The translations under genes were made by a program, and so were the position numbers. Of a DNA stretch of 64,000 nucleotides, positions 12,765 to 26,852 are shown piece by piece (position 1 is the stretch's first letter; the number at the start of each line of letters is the position of its first letter). The DNA comes from Paramecium octaurelia (Eukaryota > Ciliophora > Oligohymenophorea > Peniculida > Parameciidae), in the NCBI GenBank assembly GCA_905182995.1, contig CAJJDP010000115.1, positions 296,765-360,764 on the forward strand. The letters run 5' to 3'. The notes under the pieces were generated by a model. That model was given only the letters and a program-made list of their open reading frames with translations, made no database searches and was not told the origin of the DNA.

Positions 12765-14362
12765 TCAACTATAGATTTATTGATGAAAAATACTTATTGT
12801 GACTCCATTTTTCATAGTTTTTCTAAACTCTTATGATCCCTCAAGAGTCGAAAAAACCATGAAGTACTCAAAGTTTTAACCATAAGACAAGAAGAGATCT
12901 ATGTCTGTATTATATTTCTCTTTAAAATAGCCTTTGATCAAGGAATCAGGAACTAAGCTTTTTTCCAAAATCTCAACATGAAAAATAAAAATCTATTTAT
13001 TATGATATTTATCTTCTCCACTCTTATCACCAAAATCAAAGGGTATTTTGATCGAACTTTAAGGAACTTTGTTCTTGTATAGATCTAATTTCTTTTAATC
13101 AAGATTCATCAATTTTTTGGCCTTATAAAAGACACTTCCAGCCATGTATGAATCAAATCCAGCCTCATGTTCAAATGCTTAATTCTCTTCAGGATTATTG
13201 TATTCCTAACATTCATCACCAAAAACAACACTAGGTTCCAAATTTTATAAATTAATGAAGCTGTTCTTGAGTTCAGAAAACTATCCCACCTTATTGTATA
13301 CACTGTAACTTTAGTTGATTAGAAATTTCGTATCATAAATCTCTGGAAATAATGAATTCACCTTCTATATGAATTCACCTCTTGAATCTGGGAGGGTCTC
13401 AAAAAATTTATCATAAATCTTTTCATATAACACCTATTTCTTACATGCATAATGTCCATCAAACCATTGTGCACAACAAGGGGAGTCTTCTACTAACTTA
13501 TTTGATCCAATAAAATTCTAACACCTGCAAATTCATTGGCTTCTTCCACATTTTATTTTTTGGCTTCAGGTGGTTCTGGCCCCTTCACAATATACAGTAT
13601 TTCTCTCTTTACCAGGATATCTGAATCAAATTTGCAATAGAATTCAAAACTCGTGCCAAACTCTTTCTTAATCTATAAATAATTAATTGATTTGGAGTTA
13701 CACTCTCAATGAAATGTCTATAAACTTTGACCTTGAGTCTTTTGACGGGTATTTCAAACTAAGGATCGTTGCTGACTTTTAGGAATTGCTCCACTTAAAC
13801 TTTGTATTGTTTTACAAAATTAATCATTTCGAATGTTACAATTTTATCCAAATATCTAATTTCATTTCTCAAGTCTTGGATTCTTTTGGTGTCTCTCAGA
13901 ATTTTCTCATCTTGGTGTGACAAATACAGAATCCCCTCATTAAAAGTCCGATTAAAATCAAAATTATTGTTTGTGAGAAATGAAATCGAGTTGCTCTATT
14001 AATTTTGTTCATGAATCTTACACTCAATTGGAATTGCTTGTCTAAATACCCATCAACGCCGTAGGGAAAGATATAAAAATTAAATGGATGTGCAATGACA
14101 TTATTAGAATTGGCATCCTCTCTAAAAGTGCATAGACCCATTTGAATTGGCAGGAAACGTCTCACATTTTCCTTGACTTTCCAATATCTCATTTGAAACT
14201 TGATAATTTATTGTGGTGTACAGAATCAAGGAGAGAATTTCTTAGTAAAGACGAAGCAAGCACACCTGTGAATTCAAAATCTAAAGCAACATAATTCGCC
14301 TCTTTGATTCTTTATTAGATGAAAGCCAAATTATGCAAATAATTATATCTAGTCAGATTCAT
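12765..14362 (-). CDS. PARN: PARN-like poly(A)-specific 3' exoribonuclease
   Basis: PARN removes poly(A) tails and trims small RNAs using a DEDD nuclease fold. The 502-residue product shows ExoI VALDFEFTG (Asp and Glu catalytic), then QMGLCTFRED, HPFNFYIFP and a SSNSISFLTNNNFDFNR block. ExoII follows as VVHNGLMDIMH, then FPEIYDTKF, and ExoIII as HEAGFDSYMAG. The end resembles the RNA-binding (RRM) tail. Introns, in window coordinates, are 14199-14221 (ends AAG), 13996-14021, 13673-13701 and an apparent 11-nt one at 13434-13444. Removing all four gives exact phase, but 11 nt is shorter than any normal Paramecium intron, so an assembly or sequence error is possible there. Start ATG is at 14362. 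Confidence 0.87.
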
Positions 14363-14452
14363 ATAGGTGAAAAATCAATATGTTAAAAATATATATTAAG
14401 TTAGTGACATTCAAAGCACAATTAAAATATATATAATTATATTGAAATTACA

Positions 14453-15436
14453 TTAAATTACTGCGATTCGCTTTTTCTCTCCCCCTAGTCCTTCCCATAT
14501 CGATCTCGTATTACCCTTAAGACAGTTCATTGAAATCAATACAATCCTTTCAACTATTTCTCGAGGTCTTCCACATATTTTGACAGTGTTCCCACTAATC
14601 AAATCATGAGGATTATAAAATTCTTCGATCTTCAAGGTTTTTCCTGGATAGTGAGATAGGATTGGCTACTTGGAAATTGTCTATCTCCTTAACATCCAGA
14701 ATTTTCTTTCTAAATTCTTTCACTTAACATAAGCTTAGTATTAATTAAGAATATTATAATTTAATTATCCTTCAATTGAAGAGTCATCACAAATTATATC
14801 AAACAAAAACACTTTTCTATAATTGAAAATTCTTGCTGAGTCCTCCATTAAGATGCCCACCCTCTAATTTGACTTCTAAACGTTCTTTATATTTTTTGGT
14901 ATCAGTTGGATAGATATTAAGAACTTTAATTTTCGGCAGTTATTCTGGTAGACCCAGAGGCTTTCCCTAGTGTAAGAATCACAATTTTATAATCTAAACA
15001 TCTAAAAAGGAGTAGTCATGTTATCACTCTTAAAAAAAGTTGATTACGAGGCTATAAAATAGTTGTAAGTATTCTGCAACATGGATTGTCCCATCGGATA
15101 GATAATTTTAGATGATCACTTTCTGATTCTATAGTTTTCATTTCAATTTTCAACAACAAATTCTTGAAAGTAGCCATAAAAGCTCATTACAGCCATGATG
15201 GTTAGTTGTGTAAAATGTAATCATTTTCTGGTGGTTATTTTCATCTATATTTTAGATTGAAAGGAGCTGAGAATTTAATTGAGTCCAAGAAATTGGGGTC
15301 GAATTCTTCTTGGACATAATTGGTTTTGTCTTGAACTGGTTCATTTATATAGGAGAAATATTAGTTTTGTGATAGCATTCCTTGAATGGATCAGATAAGA
15401 CATGTCCAGAGAGAAATGACACTCATTTTGGGAATT
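14453..15436 (-). pseudogene. Decayed EFHC1/RIB72-like DM10-domain gene
   Basis: Reading the minus strand gives pieces of EFHC1-type DM10 domains in order but in changing frames and with TGA stops. They include NENYRIRK, LSDGTIHVAEY, NCDSYTRE, RKVFLFDIICDDSS, WMLRRQ and KIEEFYNPHDLISGN followed by TVKICGRP. In intact EFHC1/RIB72, a protein inside doublet microtubules of cilia, these mark the ends of the first DM10 and most of the second. The third DM10 and EF-hand tail are missing. At least four frame changes or stops are not explained by GT-AG introns of normal size. I infer a pseudogene, perhaps the losing copy after a whole-genome duplication. A badly misread intron pattern is less likely. 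Confidence 0.7.
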
Positions 15437-15589
15437 GAGGGACATCAAAAATAATAACAATATAACTGAATTTTCAATTTAGTATTGGAGTCTATAATTA
15501 GATAGATACTAAGATTTAACAAAAATTAAATCTAGAATCAATGGAAATAAGTTTGACTTATTTATACTCTAGTTTGTTTATATTAATAA

Positions 15590-16392
<803 letters not shown>

Positions 16393-16500
16393 TATTAATT
16401 ATTTATTATTTAGACGGATTTTCAAAGACCAGAACAAGATGATAAAAAAATTCAAAGAAAGCGTGGTAATGGTGTAGATTTGCATTTTTAGTATAATAAA
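16393..16500. promoter_or_regulatory. Shared divergent promoter region of ATAT1 and ATG2
   Basis: Only 108 bases separate the start codons of ATAT1 (minus) and ATG2 (plus), so transcription of both must start from within or very near this interval. It is AT-rich and includes ATTATTAATTATTTATTATTT beside the ATAT1 start. No defined motif such as a TATA box can be singled out in such AT-rich DNA. The call rests on gene layout alone. Confidence 0.45.
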
Positions 16501-19500
16501 ATGAGAGATTGCACCAATCCCTTGAATTTGCTCATTCCATGGTTGAATGCAATTTTTAAAAAATATATGGGAAATTTCTTCAATGAAGAGATTAAGAAGG
16601 AGTAATTCACTCAAATGGGATTGAAGAACTTGACACTAAATGTGAGTTCTCTGAATTAACATATGGCTCCCAATGTACCTTTTGTTTTGGAATCCGGATC
16701 GATATCACTATTGAAATTGGATTTGCAGAAACTAACTTGTTTAATCTAGGAAGTGGAAATCACTTTGAACTTCAAGACTATCGAATAATATCGATTGTTT
16801 GTACAGACTTACACGAAGGAAAAGATGACTGCAGATAAGCTGCAGGAGATGAAAGATGACTTAATTAAAACCTATAAAGTGAAGAGTGAGACCTCCAATA
16901 AAGGGAATTAGAATGCCTGGAACATCATTAGATAGTTTTTATAGAAAATAACATTTACGGTGAATAAATTGGTTTTGCATATTGTTGAGCCAATCCACTC
17001 GGATAAACTGTCATTGGCTATCAATCAAATTAGTATGAGAGTGAGGAAACTGCAGGAAGAAAAGGATTAAATGGTCAGTACTGTGATTATTGGAGGGTGT
17101 TCTGTGCATATTAATGAATCGAACTAATTGTTTGATCCCAATAATTTTCAGAAGGAATCCTGCATATTTAGTTTACAATAGCAATACACGAACAAGTACG
17201 ATTAACATGTGGTAATCCATTTGAAGACTGAATTAAAGGAGAGGTTGAAATTCAATAGTACACTATCGATAAGATTGATGCAAATGAACTTCAATTACAA
17301 GTAGTTCTAGGTCGCAACAAGAGTGATTATGAGCATTTTGGAGCATAATAAATTGATCTAGTCTCAAGATAAAATAATCATTGAATCCGTTAAGTAGGCG
17401 ACTCCGGAATTTTAATTTACTTGGTGTGAATCCAAAGTGGATTATTCGTATTGCGATGAGAAAGGATAAGAGAAAGTGGGTGATGTAGATGAAAAGTCAT
17501 TGAGTGACCAAGTAACCGTTGAATTTAATGATGAATTGGAGCAAGCCTTAGATAAGAGTCAGTTCAATGAGGAAGAAGACAATGAGCAATTGGAGGAGTC
17601 TCAGATTGAGGGATTAAATTAATCAATTCTATATTAATCCAACCTCGGTGATTTAAATCAGAGCACATTGAAACAATCCATGTTCTCAGTGTCTGTTTTC
17701 AAAGAATTAATTAATGATGAAGATGACAAGCAAGGATTGGAGGAATTGGATGAGGATCAATTAATCTTTAAGTTGAAGATTCAGAAAATAAGAGTCAGAT
17801 TATCAAGACACAACATAATAGATAAATGGAATGTGGATAACTTGAAGAAGACTAACTATTACGAATTAGAAGTAGATTAACTCAATTGGTTGATGAACAA
17901 AGAAGTTACTCAATAGCAGGTCACAACAATCAAATAAACCAGAATTGAGATTCCCATCATTCAACTCTTTCATTATGAATATTGCAATATCTTCTCTGGG
18001 AACATAGTTGATGATCAGAGTTTTTAGGATGAAAGTGGTCAAGACATCTTTTAAAGTGTAATTGATGGGAGTTTCAACAACACTTAAACTATGGATAGTC
18101 AAATATTCCATTCTTGTTATAATTTGAGTTAGAATGACGTCGAGGAATAGATTACGAAGAAGAAGCACGAATTCATCAAGGAAGAAGGGAATTACTATTA
18201 TAAGAGGAAATGCATGCTCCAATTATATGATGGCTTTAAGGAATCATCATCCTCTGTAGACAGCAAGGAGTAACAACAATTAATCACAAAAGTAGGCAAT
18301 TAGTTCATATATCAAAATGATAAAATTATATCTTTAGGGAATGGTTTGCAAATTTAAATGCATCATCTCAATCATTCTCACTCGATCTCAATCAAGCAGA
18401 TAGATATTAATGTAAATATCGATGAGATCCTTGAATTCAAAGAGATCTTTAAAATCAACCACGAAAAGAAGCAAATCAAGAGTATTCCCAATCTGAATCT
18501 AATTACAATCCATCGTATTTAATTTGATGTTCAAATATAACAATCGGACTATGCAGAGTTCTATTACCTATAATAAATCATCAAGAATGATCCAAATAGC
18601 AGCAGTGTCATCCATTAATAATAGAAAATGTCATATTTCACATTCGACATCAGTGATCTCTAAATACAATAGTCCTCTTCTGGTTTCATTACCTTTGATT
18701 CAATTAAATGCTTAATGAAGGAGTATGATAGAATAAAGTACGTATTTCATGATGAAACAATCGCTGAAATAGGAGCATAAGAACATGGCTAAATTTTGAT
18801 AAGGCCTATCATCAAACTGATGGATACGAAAGAAGTGCGTGTGGCTATACCAAAGCTTTAAATGTTTATTAATCTGTCCTACATGGAATATGTAAAGACT
18901 CTATTTACTGTAATTAAAGATTTTCAAAGGAGATTGCGATAATCGAACACAAATTAATAGGGGAACAATTAAATTGTTCGATTACTCTTTGATGAAATTA
19001 TTGTTAAAATTAATTTAGATTAATCAACTAATCCTCAATAAGCAAGGTTTATTTTACATGCATCCAAATTTGCATCAGAAATTAAAGGCCAAGATGAAAT
19101 TATGCTTACATTGTATAACTGTTTGATCATTGATACAAATTGGAATTGCAAAGGACCTAAACAAGACATCCCCATTTATGGCAGTTCTAATGATACTAAA
19201 ACAGATCAGCCACTCTAAGTACTCCATTTCAGAAATGAAAAGTACTAAGCAAATCAAGTCCTATTCTATAAATAAGAACGTTTCAACAGAGAAGGCTTCA
19301 AAACTCTTGTGCAAAACGAAACAATCAAATCAGAATCTGATATGGCTTTCCAATATACAGCTATTAAGTTGAAGATTAGTCAATACCTAAATCCAGATTG
19401 CTTGGATATTTTGAAAGGAAGCACCAATTTACTTATTGTTAACATTATTAAGAACAAGAAAATTGATATTCAATATCAACATGGAATCATATAAGTGGAT

Positions 19501-21576
19501 GAATAATGGATTGAAACCATTACAAACCTCAAAGAATTGGCTCAGAAGTGGGAATAAACACTGGTTCCTCAAAAGAACAAACTGCCCTAAAAAAATTCTA
19601 TTCCCAATTTTACATTCACCGTCTCAAATATCTGGCTCAACTATTTACCAACGTATAGGAGATCAACCCTATTAAGACAATATTTAATGAAAAAAGCACC
19701 TATTAAATCTATAATTGCGATCCAACCTGAACAGTTGTATTATTCTTGGATCAGGATACTAATCAGAATTAAGAGTGCAACTGTCTCAAGTGATTTATAA
19801 GCTCATTTGAGTTCTGCATAAATCTATGTTAAAAGTACATCCAAAGATATTAAACATGCCAATCTAAGTTTCTTAAATCCCATCCTATTGGTTCCTCCTA
19901 AGATTGGACTTTTTGATGAAAATCGGAAATTCTCAGATGGATTCCAAATCGACAAGGATGAACAAGGACTCTTGAGACTACTATGTTTTTAAAAGTTATT
20001 TAAAATCAAAGGAGTAACATTTTCAGGAAACTTAATTAATATTGGGTAAATAGGTGGGAATCTGAAAAAAGATTCCATCATCAGTCTATGGGATATCGCA
20101 TCAATGACAATGGAGAAGATAAAAAAGATCATTCCTGAATAACAAAATGAGAATTAGATCTATGTCTTATAAGATGGTCATCTGTACACTCCGAATGAGA
20201 ATATGAATATTTTTGATGATGATGATACTGAACTACCTGCAACAGAAAACACTCCTGATAAAAAATAGTTAGAAATTGTTCTCAAGAACCTTGAAATCAA
20301 ATTACAAGTGGGCTAGCATTTTCCACCTGAAGTCTTTAGTGATACCAACCCTATTAATGTTGAATGCTCATAAGAAAATTAAGAATAGTATTATCTTGAA
20401 CACTCAAATTTATTGCATCTAGAAGAGTTTCCTCAAACAAATGACTAATCATGCGATTTTATTCTTTTTAGCATGAAAGAATTAAAATTAGTATGTTGTG
20501 GACCATCCTAAAGAGAAATCAATCAATTTTACTTAACATTATTGAATTTTCAATTGAATGATAAAATCCACAATTCCAAGTTTACCAAATTGATTGGCAA
20601 GGAACCTTTGCTTGAAGAGATGAACTTTGCAGAAGTCTTTTACTCAATTGATAAACCCAATAATTCGATCGATTTAGACGCCAAATTTGCTCCATTTAGA
20701 GTCTGCGTCTCTGGAGAAGCATTGGAATTCATGCTGGATACAGTTAATAGTCCATAACAATTGAATCCGAAGGTGGATATGTTGAGTAAATTGAACGTAG
20801 GAAACGATAAAGAGTCCATAATTGAGTTTTGTGTGCAGGAAGGCTATTAAGTTACATTTTCAAGAAATAGTGAATTAAGTAATATAATATATTAAATTAG
20901 AAAAATCAATGAAGGTGAACTTCTTGAATATTGAACGAATCTATTGTTACATTACATTCGATGGAAGTGGTGTCAAACTGGATGGAAAATTGAAAGGATT
21001 GGTCAGACTGGCTTCGTATGATAACCTCTTAATATTTTTAAAGAGAGCTCAAATCAATAATCTAATATTTGAGAAGGATGGAGATTTCATCAAGTTTTTG
21101 TTTGACTAATACTAACATTTGTTAAGAAATGATTCCTAATTGATTTCAAATTTGATCGTTTCTTTCAAAGCCTTTCAAAATCTCACAAACATAGTATCGG
21201 GGTATCAATATTATCATTTTTTAGAATATAAACTATGTTCACAACCATAATTAGATAAGGATTAATAACTGGAGTGTGTTCAGGATCTATTCCATTGGCA
21301 AAAGCACTGGGAGATGAAATTGTCTATTTGGCCAAAAAGCCTTTTGAAGTTTGTAGCACAATGACAGAAGGAATTGGATTCAAAATAGCAAATGTTGTCT
21401 TCTCTCCGATTGAAAGAGTTTTAGACTAAGTCTCTACATTGGTATCCCATTTAATAATTATTAGACTACAAGCGATAGAATTCCTAAAGAATTTCTTAAG
21501 AAATATAATGTAGACTAAACTAAGACATGATCCAATTATTTTTTTAATTAATACTTTTTATAAAATAACATCGTGA
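16501..21576 (+). CDS. ATG2: ATG2-like autophagy lipid-transfer protein
   Basis: ATG2 is a rod-shaped bridge that moves lipids from the ER to the growing autophagosome. The product is 1676 residues. The chorein-type N-terminus reads IPWLNAIFKKYMGNFFNEEI and then GLKNLTLNVSSLNQHM, matching the ATG2 start (KRYLG...L...LN). A later KLVLHIVEPIHSDK block resembles the RVVDT.IRIEH segment. The C-terminus, formed across the intron at 21202-21224, reads NIVSGIQTMFTTIIRQGLIT and then GVCSGS, like the ATG2 VQG...YRKDGRIVRGFQRG region. The first intron is 20879-20900. One frame stays open from 16501 to 20878. The nearest alternative is a VPS13 relative, but the size and N-terminus favour ATG2. Acidic linkers lie near 17500-17620. 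Confidence 0.82.
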
Positions 21577-21626
21577 TCTTTAAGACTTCAAATAAATATA
21601 GATTCCTAAAGGAATTATGAAAAAAG

Positions 21627-23699
21627 TAAACACATAGATTGCATTATAATAATGAAGGAAATGAAATAACAAATCAAGCAGTACTATCAAAATTCCAATA
21701 AAATCTGTGATATAGTTAGGTACATAGAAAGAACCGAAGCAAAACTAAATAAATAGATAAAATTTTAATTTACAACTTTCTATTTAACGATCTAAATAAT
21801 TTTTAGTTATCCAATTCTGTTAAAGTAGTCTTCAATACTGAATCTGTAAAAGATTATCAATGTAAAATAGATTAGTTTTATAATGCTAGTTGTATTATTG
21901 ATTAATTGATAAATGAGTCAAAATATTATCTATATATTATTAATAATTTAATGAGTGCTTCGTTGTTTTAAATTAGTCCGATACAAAAAAACATATAAGT
22001 TTAATGCAGCAACTTTAAAAATTGCATAAATGTTGGCTCAAGTCTAGATTGTGCTTTGTTCATAGGATTAATAGAGTATCATATTAAAGTCAATAAAGTA
22101 GAAGATATTAAAAAAATATATGAGAAAGCATAACCGAATAGTATTGGAAAAATTAAAACAATTATTTCAAATTCTGAAAATTAGCAATAGCGATTAGAAT
22201 ATATTTTGAGAGAGACAAAGGAATAAATTAAAAATTTGGAATTATTGATGAGGGATTATTTTCAAAATAAAGGTATTTCTAATGAAAAAGACAAAATTAA
22301 AGATTTAAAGAACAAAGTTAAATTGTTAGAGCAGGATTTTAACATAAGACTAGTGATCTATGATACAAAAACCAACTCTAAACTCTAAGAGGTAGGAGCT
22401 ACAACTATTTACATTTATAGATCTGAGCCTAATTATTATATTCTGATTAATGCTTAGGAAAATTCAATTTCATGTAGTAAATGCAATGGATAATAAAATT
22501 TACAGAAACTTAAATGTAATCATTTTGCTTGCTTTTCCTGTATATAGAATTCTTTTGAGGGGAAAAATGCTACTAGTGTTTCTTGCTTCACAAAAGGTTG
22601 TTTATTAAAAATAGAGAAAACTTAATACCTCCAAATGAAATTGCCAAAAACTCAAGATTTAAAACAGTAATAAGTTAAACAAAGTGATCTTTCCATTAAA
22701 TAAAGTGTCAATAAAGTCGAAAAGAAGTAGGAATTATATAGTGCTAGTTTGGAAGAGAAGAATGAAATAGACAACATTAATAATAAGCAACTTTAATCCT
22801 CAAGTAAACTTGAGTAAAACAAAGGGGAGAAAAATACAAATTAGGAAAATGGGAAGTTACAGCAATCAATTAAAACTCAGTAGGAATTAGAGAAATAGTA
22901 AAAGAATCAAATTGAATAAACAGAATAGCCTATTAGGCTTGAAAATCCTAATACTGTTGAATATCCATTAAAAAATAGTTAAAATTCTAATTTAAGCACT
23001 GGAAAGCGTGATAATTATCCTTAAAATTAGAAATAGGAGGAGGTTAATACGCCTAAATAAATACAGAGCAAGCAATGTAGCAATTGCTTAAAAGATTGCA
23101 TGGATTAAATATTTGAGGCAAGTTGTGGCCATTGCTATTGCCCAAAGTGTGCTCAAATCTTAAAATCTAAAAATTAATAATATACATGCCTTCATCCTAA
23201 ATGTTAAAAAAAAAAATAAAATAAATTTGAATCTAAATGTAATCAATGTGATGATGTTAAGGAACCTACTTAATTGTTTACAAATTTTTGTGGTCATTCA
23301 TTTTGTGTCTAATGTTTAGAAGGCCTTGTAAGGAACTTGAGGAAATGCAAATGCCCTATTTGCTATTATAGTTTACAAGAGAATGATATTGATCTCTTTT
23401 TTGAAAATATATAGCTTCATATTTATGAAAAAGAAATACAGAAAAATTCTCAAAGATAAAATGATTCTGATATTGAGTACATGCTCTTACAATCAAATAA
23501 CTCAAAATATTGTACCTTTTGTAATAGCCCTTTTACAGAATATAACACTTAATAATAATTGTCCCATTGCCAAAATCATTTACATACAATAGGAGTTTGT
23601 TGTTCAATCTTTCCTTTGGACTGTCCTTAATGCTAATTGTCATCTTTAGAAATTTCAAAATGTATAGATAATCATTATCATAGATAAAATTACTTTTGA
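21627..23699 (+). CDS. Multi zinc-finger/RING-type protein with coiled coil
   Basis: A single frame is open from about 21711 to the TGA at 23697, and upstream frame-3 sequence from 21627 also looks coding if a 21-nt intron at 21707-21727 is removed. No in-frame ATG is seen before 21951 (MSASLFQISPIQKN), so the true start is unresolved. The protein has a coiled-coil region, then cysteine/histidine clusters: CSKCNGQQNLQKLKCNHFAC, CSNCLKDCMDQIFEASCGHC, CNQCDDVKEPTQLF followed by CGHSFCVQCLEGL and KCKCPICYYSL. The last matches a RING finger, with a further C..C...H cluster near 23500-23640 (CTFCNSPF). The spacing suggests an E3 ubiquitin ligase of RING or RBR type, but substrates are unknown. An A11 run at 23206-23216 lies within the frame and is not a break. 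Confidence 0.72.
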
Positions 23700-24042
23700 A
23701 ATAAGAAACGATTTTGAGTAGAACCCATTATATTGAATAAATAGTTTCAAATCTAATATGATAATATAAGATTCAGTAATTATATGTATATTAATCTTAA
23801 ATTATCAATATTTGCTATATATATCGAACTAGACGTTAAAAAGTTTACATTATTTTCTCAAATTATGATTTCATTAGTGAAATAAATAATAGGTAGGCCA
23901 GTTCTAATATTATGAATTTAATGGGAAAAGGGAGAGATACCTCTAATCTTATTAAAAATAAGAGATTCGGTATATGCAAATTGAAGATTAACAATTTTTT
24001 GCCAAAATTACTAATTTAATTGAATTCATAAGGATTCATTAA
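23700..24042. other. Convergent intergenic spacer
   Basis: About 340 AT-rich bases between the stops of the RING-type gene and the minus-strand histone H3. I see no gene, repeat or hairpin of note. A conserved histone 3' hairpin was looked for next to the H3 stop and not recognised. Confidence 0.45.
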
Positions 24043-24465
<423 letters not shown>

Positions 24466-26852
24466 TATTATTTATATTTTTATTTAATTTTGAATTTGTA
24501 TTATGGGGGGGTTTTAATCTGATATACTCAATTATGATTGGCTGAAAAGGAATATTGAATAACAATACTAGACAACAAACATGGAGAGAATTCGATATGA
24601 TAACATGAAAAATATAGGGAATCAATCTCTAATATCATTTCTAGAGTCAACGCAAAAATCAATTACTATCCAGAATTACCATTAATTTTATTGAAAAATT
24701 AAAAATATAATTGTATACTCTAATTATTGAATTAAATTGTTTAGAGTAAATCGATAAGCTTTAATTTCTATTTTGTAGGCATTTGATGTCTTCTTTTTTC
24801 AAATCCTAAATTTATGAATAACGTCGATTTGAATTTAGATTCTAATTGATTTCCACCATATATCAATTATCCAAATGTGACCTGTTTAATCTACACATTA
24901 TTCATATTTGCCTGTGAATTTAATAAAAAAGGACATAATTAAAAAAAAGAATTTGAAATCGATAATTAACATGAAATTTTAATTGTTTCAATTTTATAAT
25001 AAATTATAATGTTACTTCAAATAATTTTGTAATACAATACTACAAATATGTAATAATCAAGAATATGCACTTTAAGATAGAAGATTAAAATTGATTTAGG
25101 AATTAGTGATAGGAATATGATTTATAGAAGATTCTAATCAAATATAAGTGATATCTTTAATGAAATTAAATCATTGCAACAATTACTTTGAATTATCAGA
25201 AAATATCAATAAGTTATAAGTGAGAAAATAATTACAGTTTTTATTAATAATTTATACTTTAATGAGGATAACAATTAACGAAAAAAGAAGGATGATTAAT
25301 AAGTATTTACACTCTCACTTGATCAACCTTAATCTTGGTTATAACACTCATTATTGATTTAGATTCAGCTAAATAACACTAATATAATCAATGAGCTTAA
25401 TGTCCCTCTCTATTTTTATATTATTTAATTTAATATGTCAATCATGATAATTTTAGCTTTGAAATAAAATTCATCCCAAAACTATACACAATTGAAGCCA
25501 TCCTAATTGGATTATTTCCTAAATGATGTTCCCATTACAAATCCCTTTGTTGCTATTCCAATAAGTTCTATAATTTATGTTATGACAAATTTATTTAACT
25601 TTAAATTTTTGATAACCTATTTTATTGATTATAGTTTTTAATAATTATATTTATGAGCAATTCATCTAAACTTAAGCCTAATAATCATTTGCTAGCGTAT
25701 GAGGCTGCAGAAGCTAAATGTAAAGAAAAGTATCCTAAAATTGAAGTAATAATACTTACCACCCCAAAATCTAGGAATGCATGGATATATCGAATACTTA
25801 AGTTGATATGAAATTGTGCAAATAAATGTTAGAAAGATTCTCAGAATGTTTCAATGTTCATAAACCAGTTGCATATATGTAATTAGGAAAATAAAGAGAT
25901 TGAGCTTATCGTATAATAAAATATTAAATATAAATTGAAATTTATGATTGTCACACACTTCTTTTGGTGGAGAAACGATATTGATATATTACTCATCGTT
26001 TTATACAAATAATTCATAATGGGTTCTAATGATTGTATTTTTTTATTTTTCTAGAGTCTAATTGTTTTATAATTATATTTTATACATATTTAATAAATTC
26101 CTAAAAATAAAATAATTTTAAAAATGTCCAGAAATTACAGATAGATTCAAATAAAAGATGATATTTATTTATTTTTTAATTATTAATATTAATGTTTTTA
26201 ATAGTCTTTGAGGTGTGATAAGCAAAAGTAGTTAACAGCATTTTTTTTTATAATATCTTCTTGTAAACATTATACATTAAATTTCTCGCCAAATTTGGGA
26301 TCAACGTATTAAGTTAAAAGATTTCTCTATCTTCAATGTCCTTAAGTCATGAAAATTAAACTTTTTGCTATTTCAACTCAATTTCCTTTTAACACATTTA
26401 TTTGTTTGATTCCAATTTTTAAGGTAATAAAAAGCTATTATGTAGATGCCATTTTCCTTTGAAGTGTGTAAATTATCAAGTGATTCTTTTCAAATTATTT
26501 GTTTATAAGAGAATAAAATATTTAAATATTTTTAGACAAGAATCAGACTTTAATTAAGAAACCTTAATGATCAGTTGAAAATCAAAATTAAGAATTAAAA
26601 TCCTTCTATCTATACATAACGTTTACTTAAATTTATTTCTTTGATCGTATACTATTAGATCACTTCTATATAATTAATTTGAATGAATTTTCTTGATATA
26701 AGATAATTGAAAGGAATATATTCAATTTCGACTTGTTGGCATGGAGCTTTTACAATAATTAATTAAATCTAATTAAACAATAATTTTTCAATTATTTTAT
26801 AAATGGTATATTAAATTCTAAATGCTAATATCTTAATTAATTATTTAATAGA
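24466..26852. other. Long gene-poor AT-rich interval
   Basis: About 2.4 kb between the H3 start and the large surface-protein gene. Near 24506-24513 a run of eight Gs sits upstream of H3. Apart from a short open frame at 25653-25811 I see no sustained coding signal on either strand. The sequence has many TTAATT and AATTA runs but no tandem repeat. It is unusually long for this compact genome and may hold decayed genes. Confidence 0.45.
25653..25811 (+). CDS. Possible short hypothetical protein
   Basis: A 52-codon frame starting MSNSSKLKPNNHLLAYEAAE with good codon composition, ending at TGA 25809. It has one cysteine and a basic C-terminus (TPKSRNAWIYRI). It is isolated in a gene-poor interval and might be the first exon of a longer gene, since a GTTG...TTAG stretch follows the aag at 25800, but no convincing continuation was found. 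Could be chance. Confidence 0.22.
   Translation: MSNSSKLKPNNHLLAYEAAEAKCKEKYPKIEVIILTTPKSRNAWIYRILKLI

Noticed and set aside
12619-12808. Minus-strand ATG at 12808 (MESQQVFFINKS) as the MORN gene start
   Set aside because: It overlaps the PARN C-terminal exon in another frame and meets a TGA before the MORN coding frame. The start at 12621 gives consistent phase.
23206-23216. Frameshift at the A11 run in the RING-type gene
   Set aside because: Careful phasing shows that T plus eleven As makes four codons and the frame runs on unbroken into the next zinc cluster, so no break exists.
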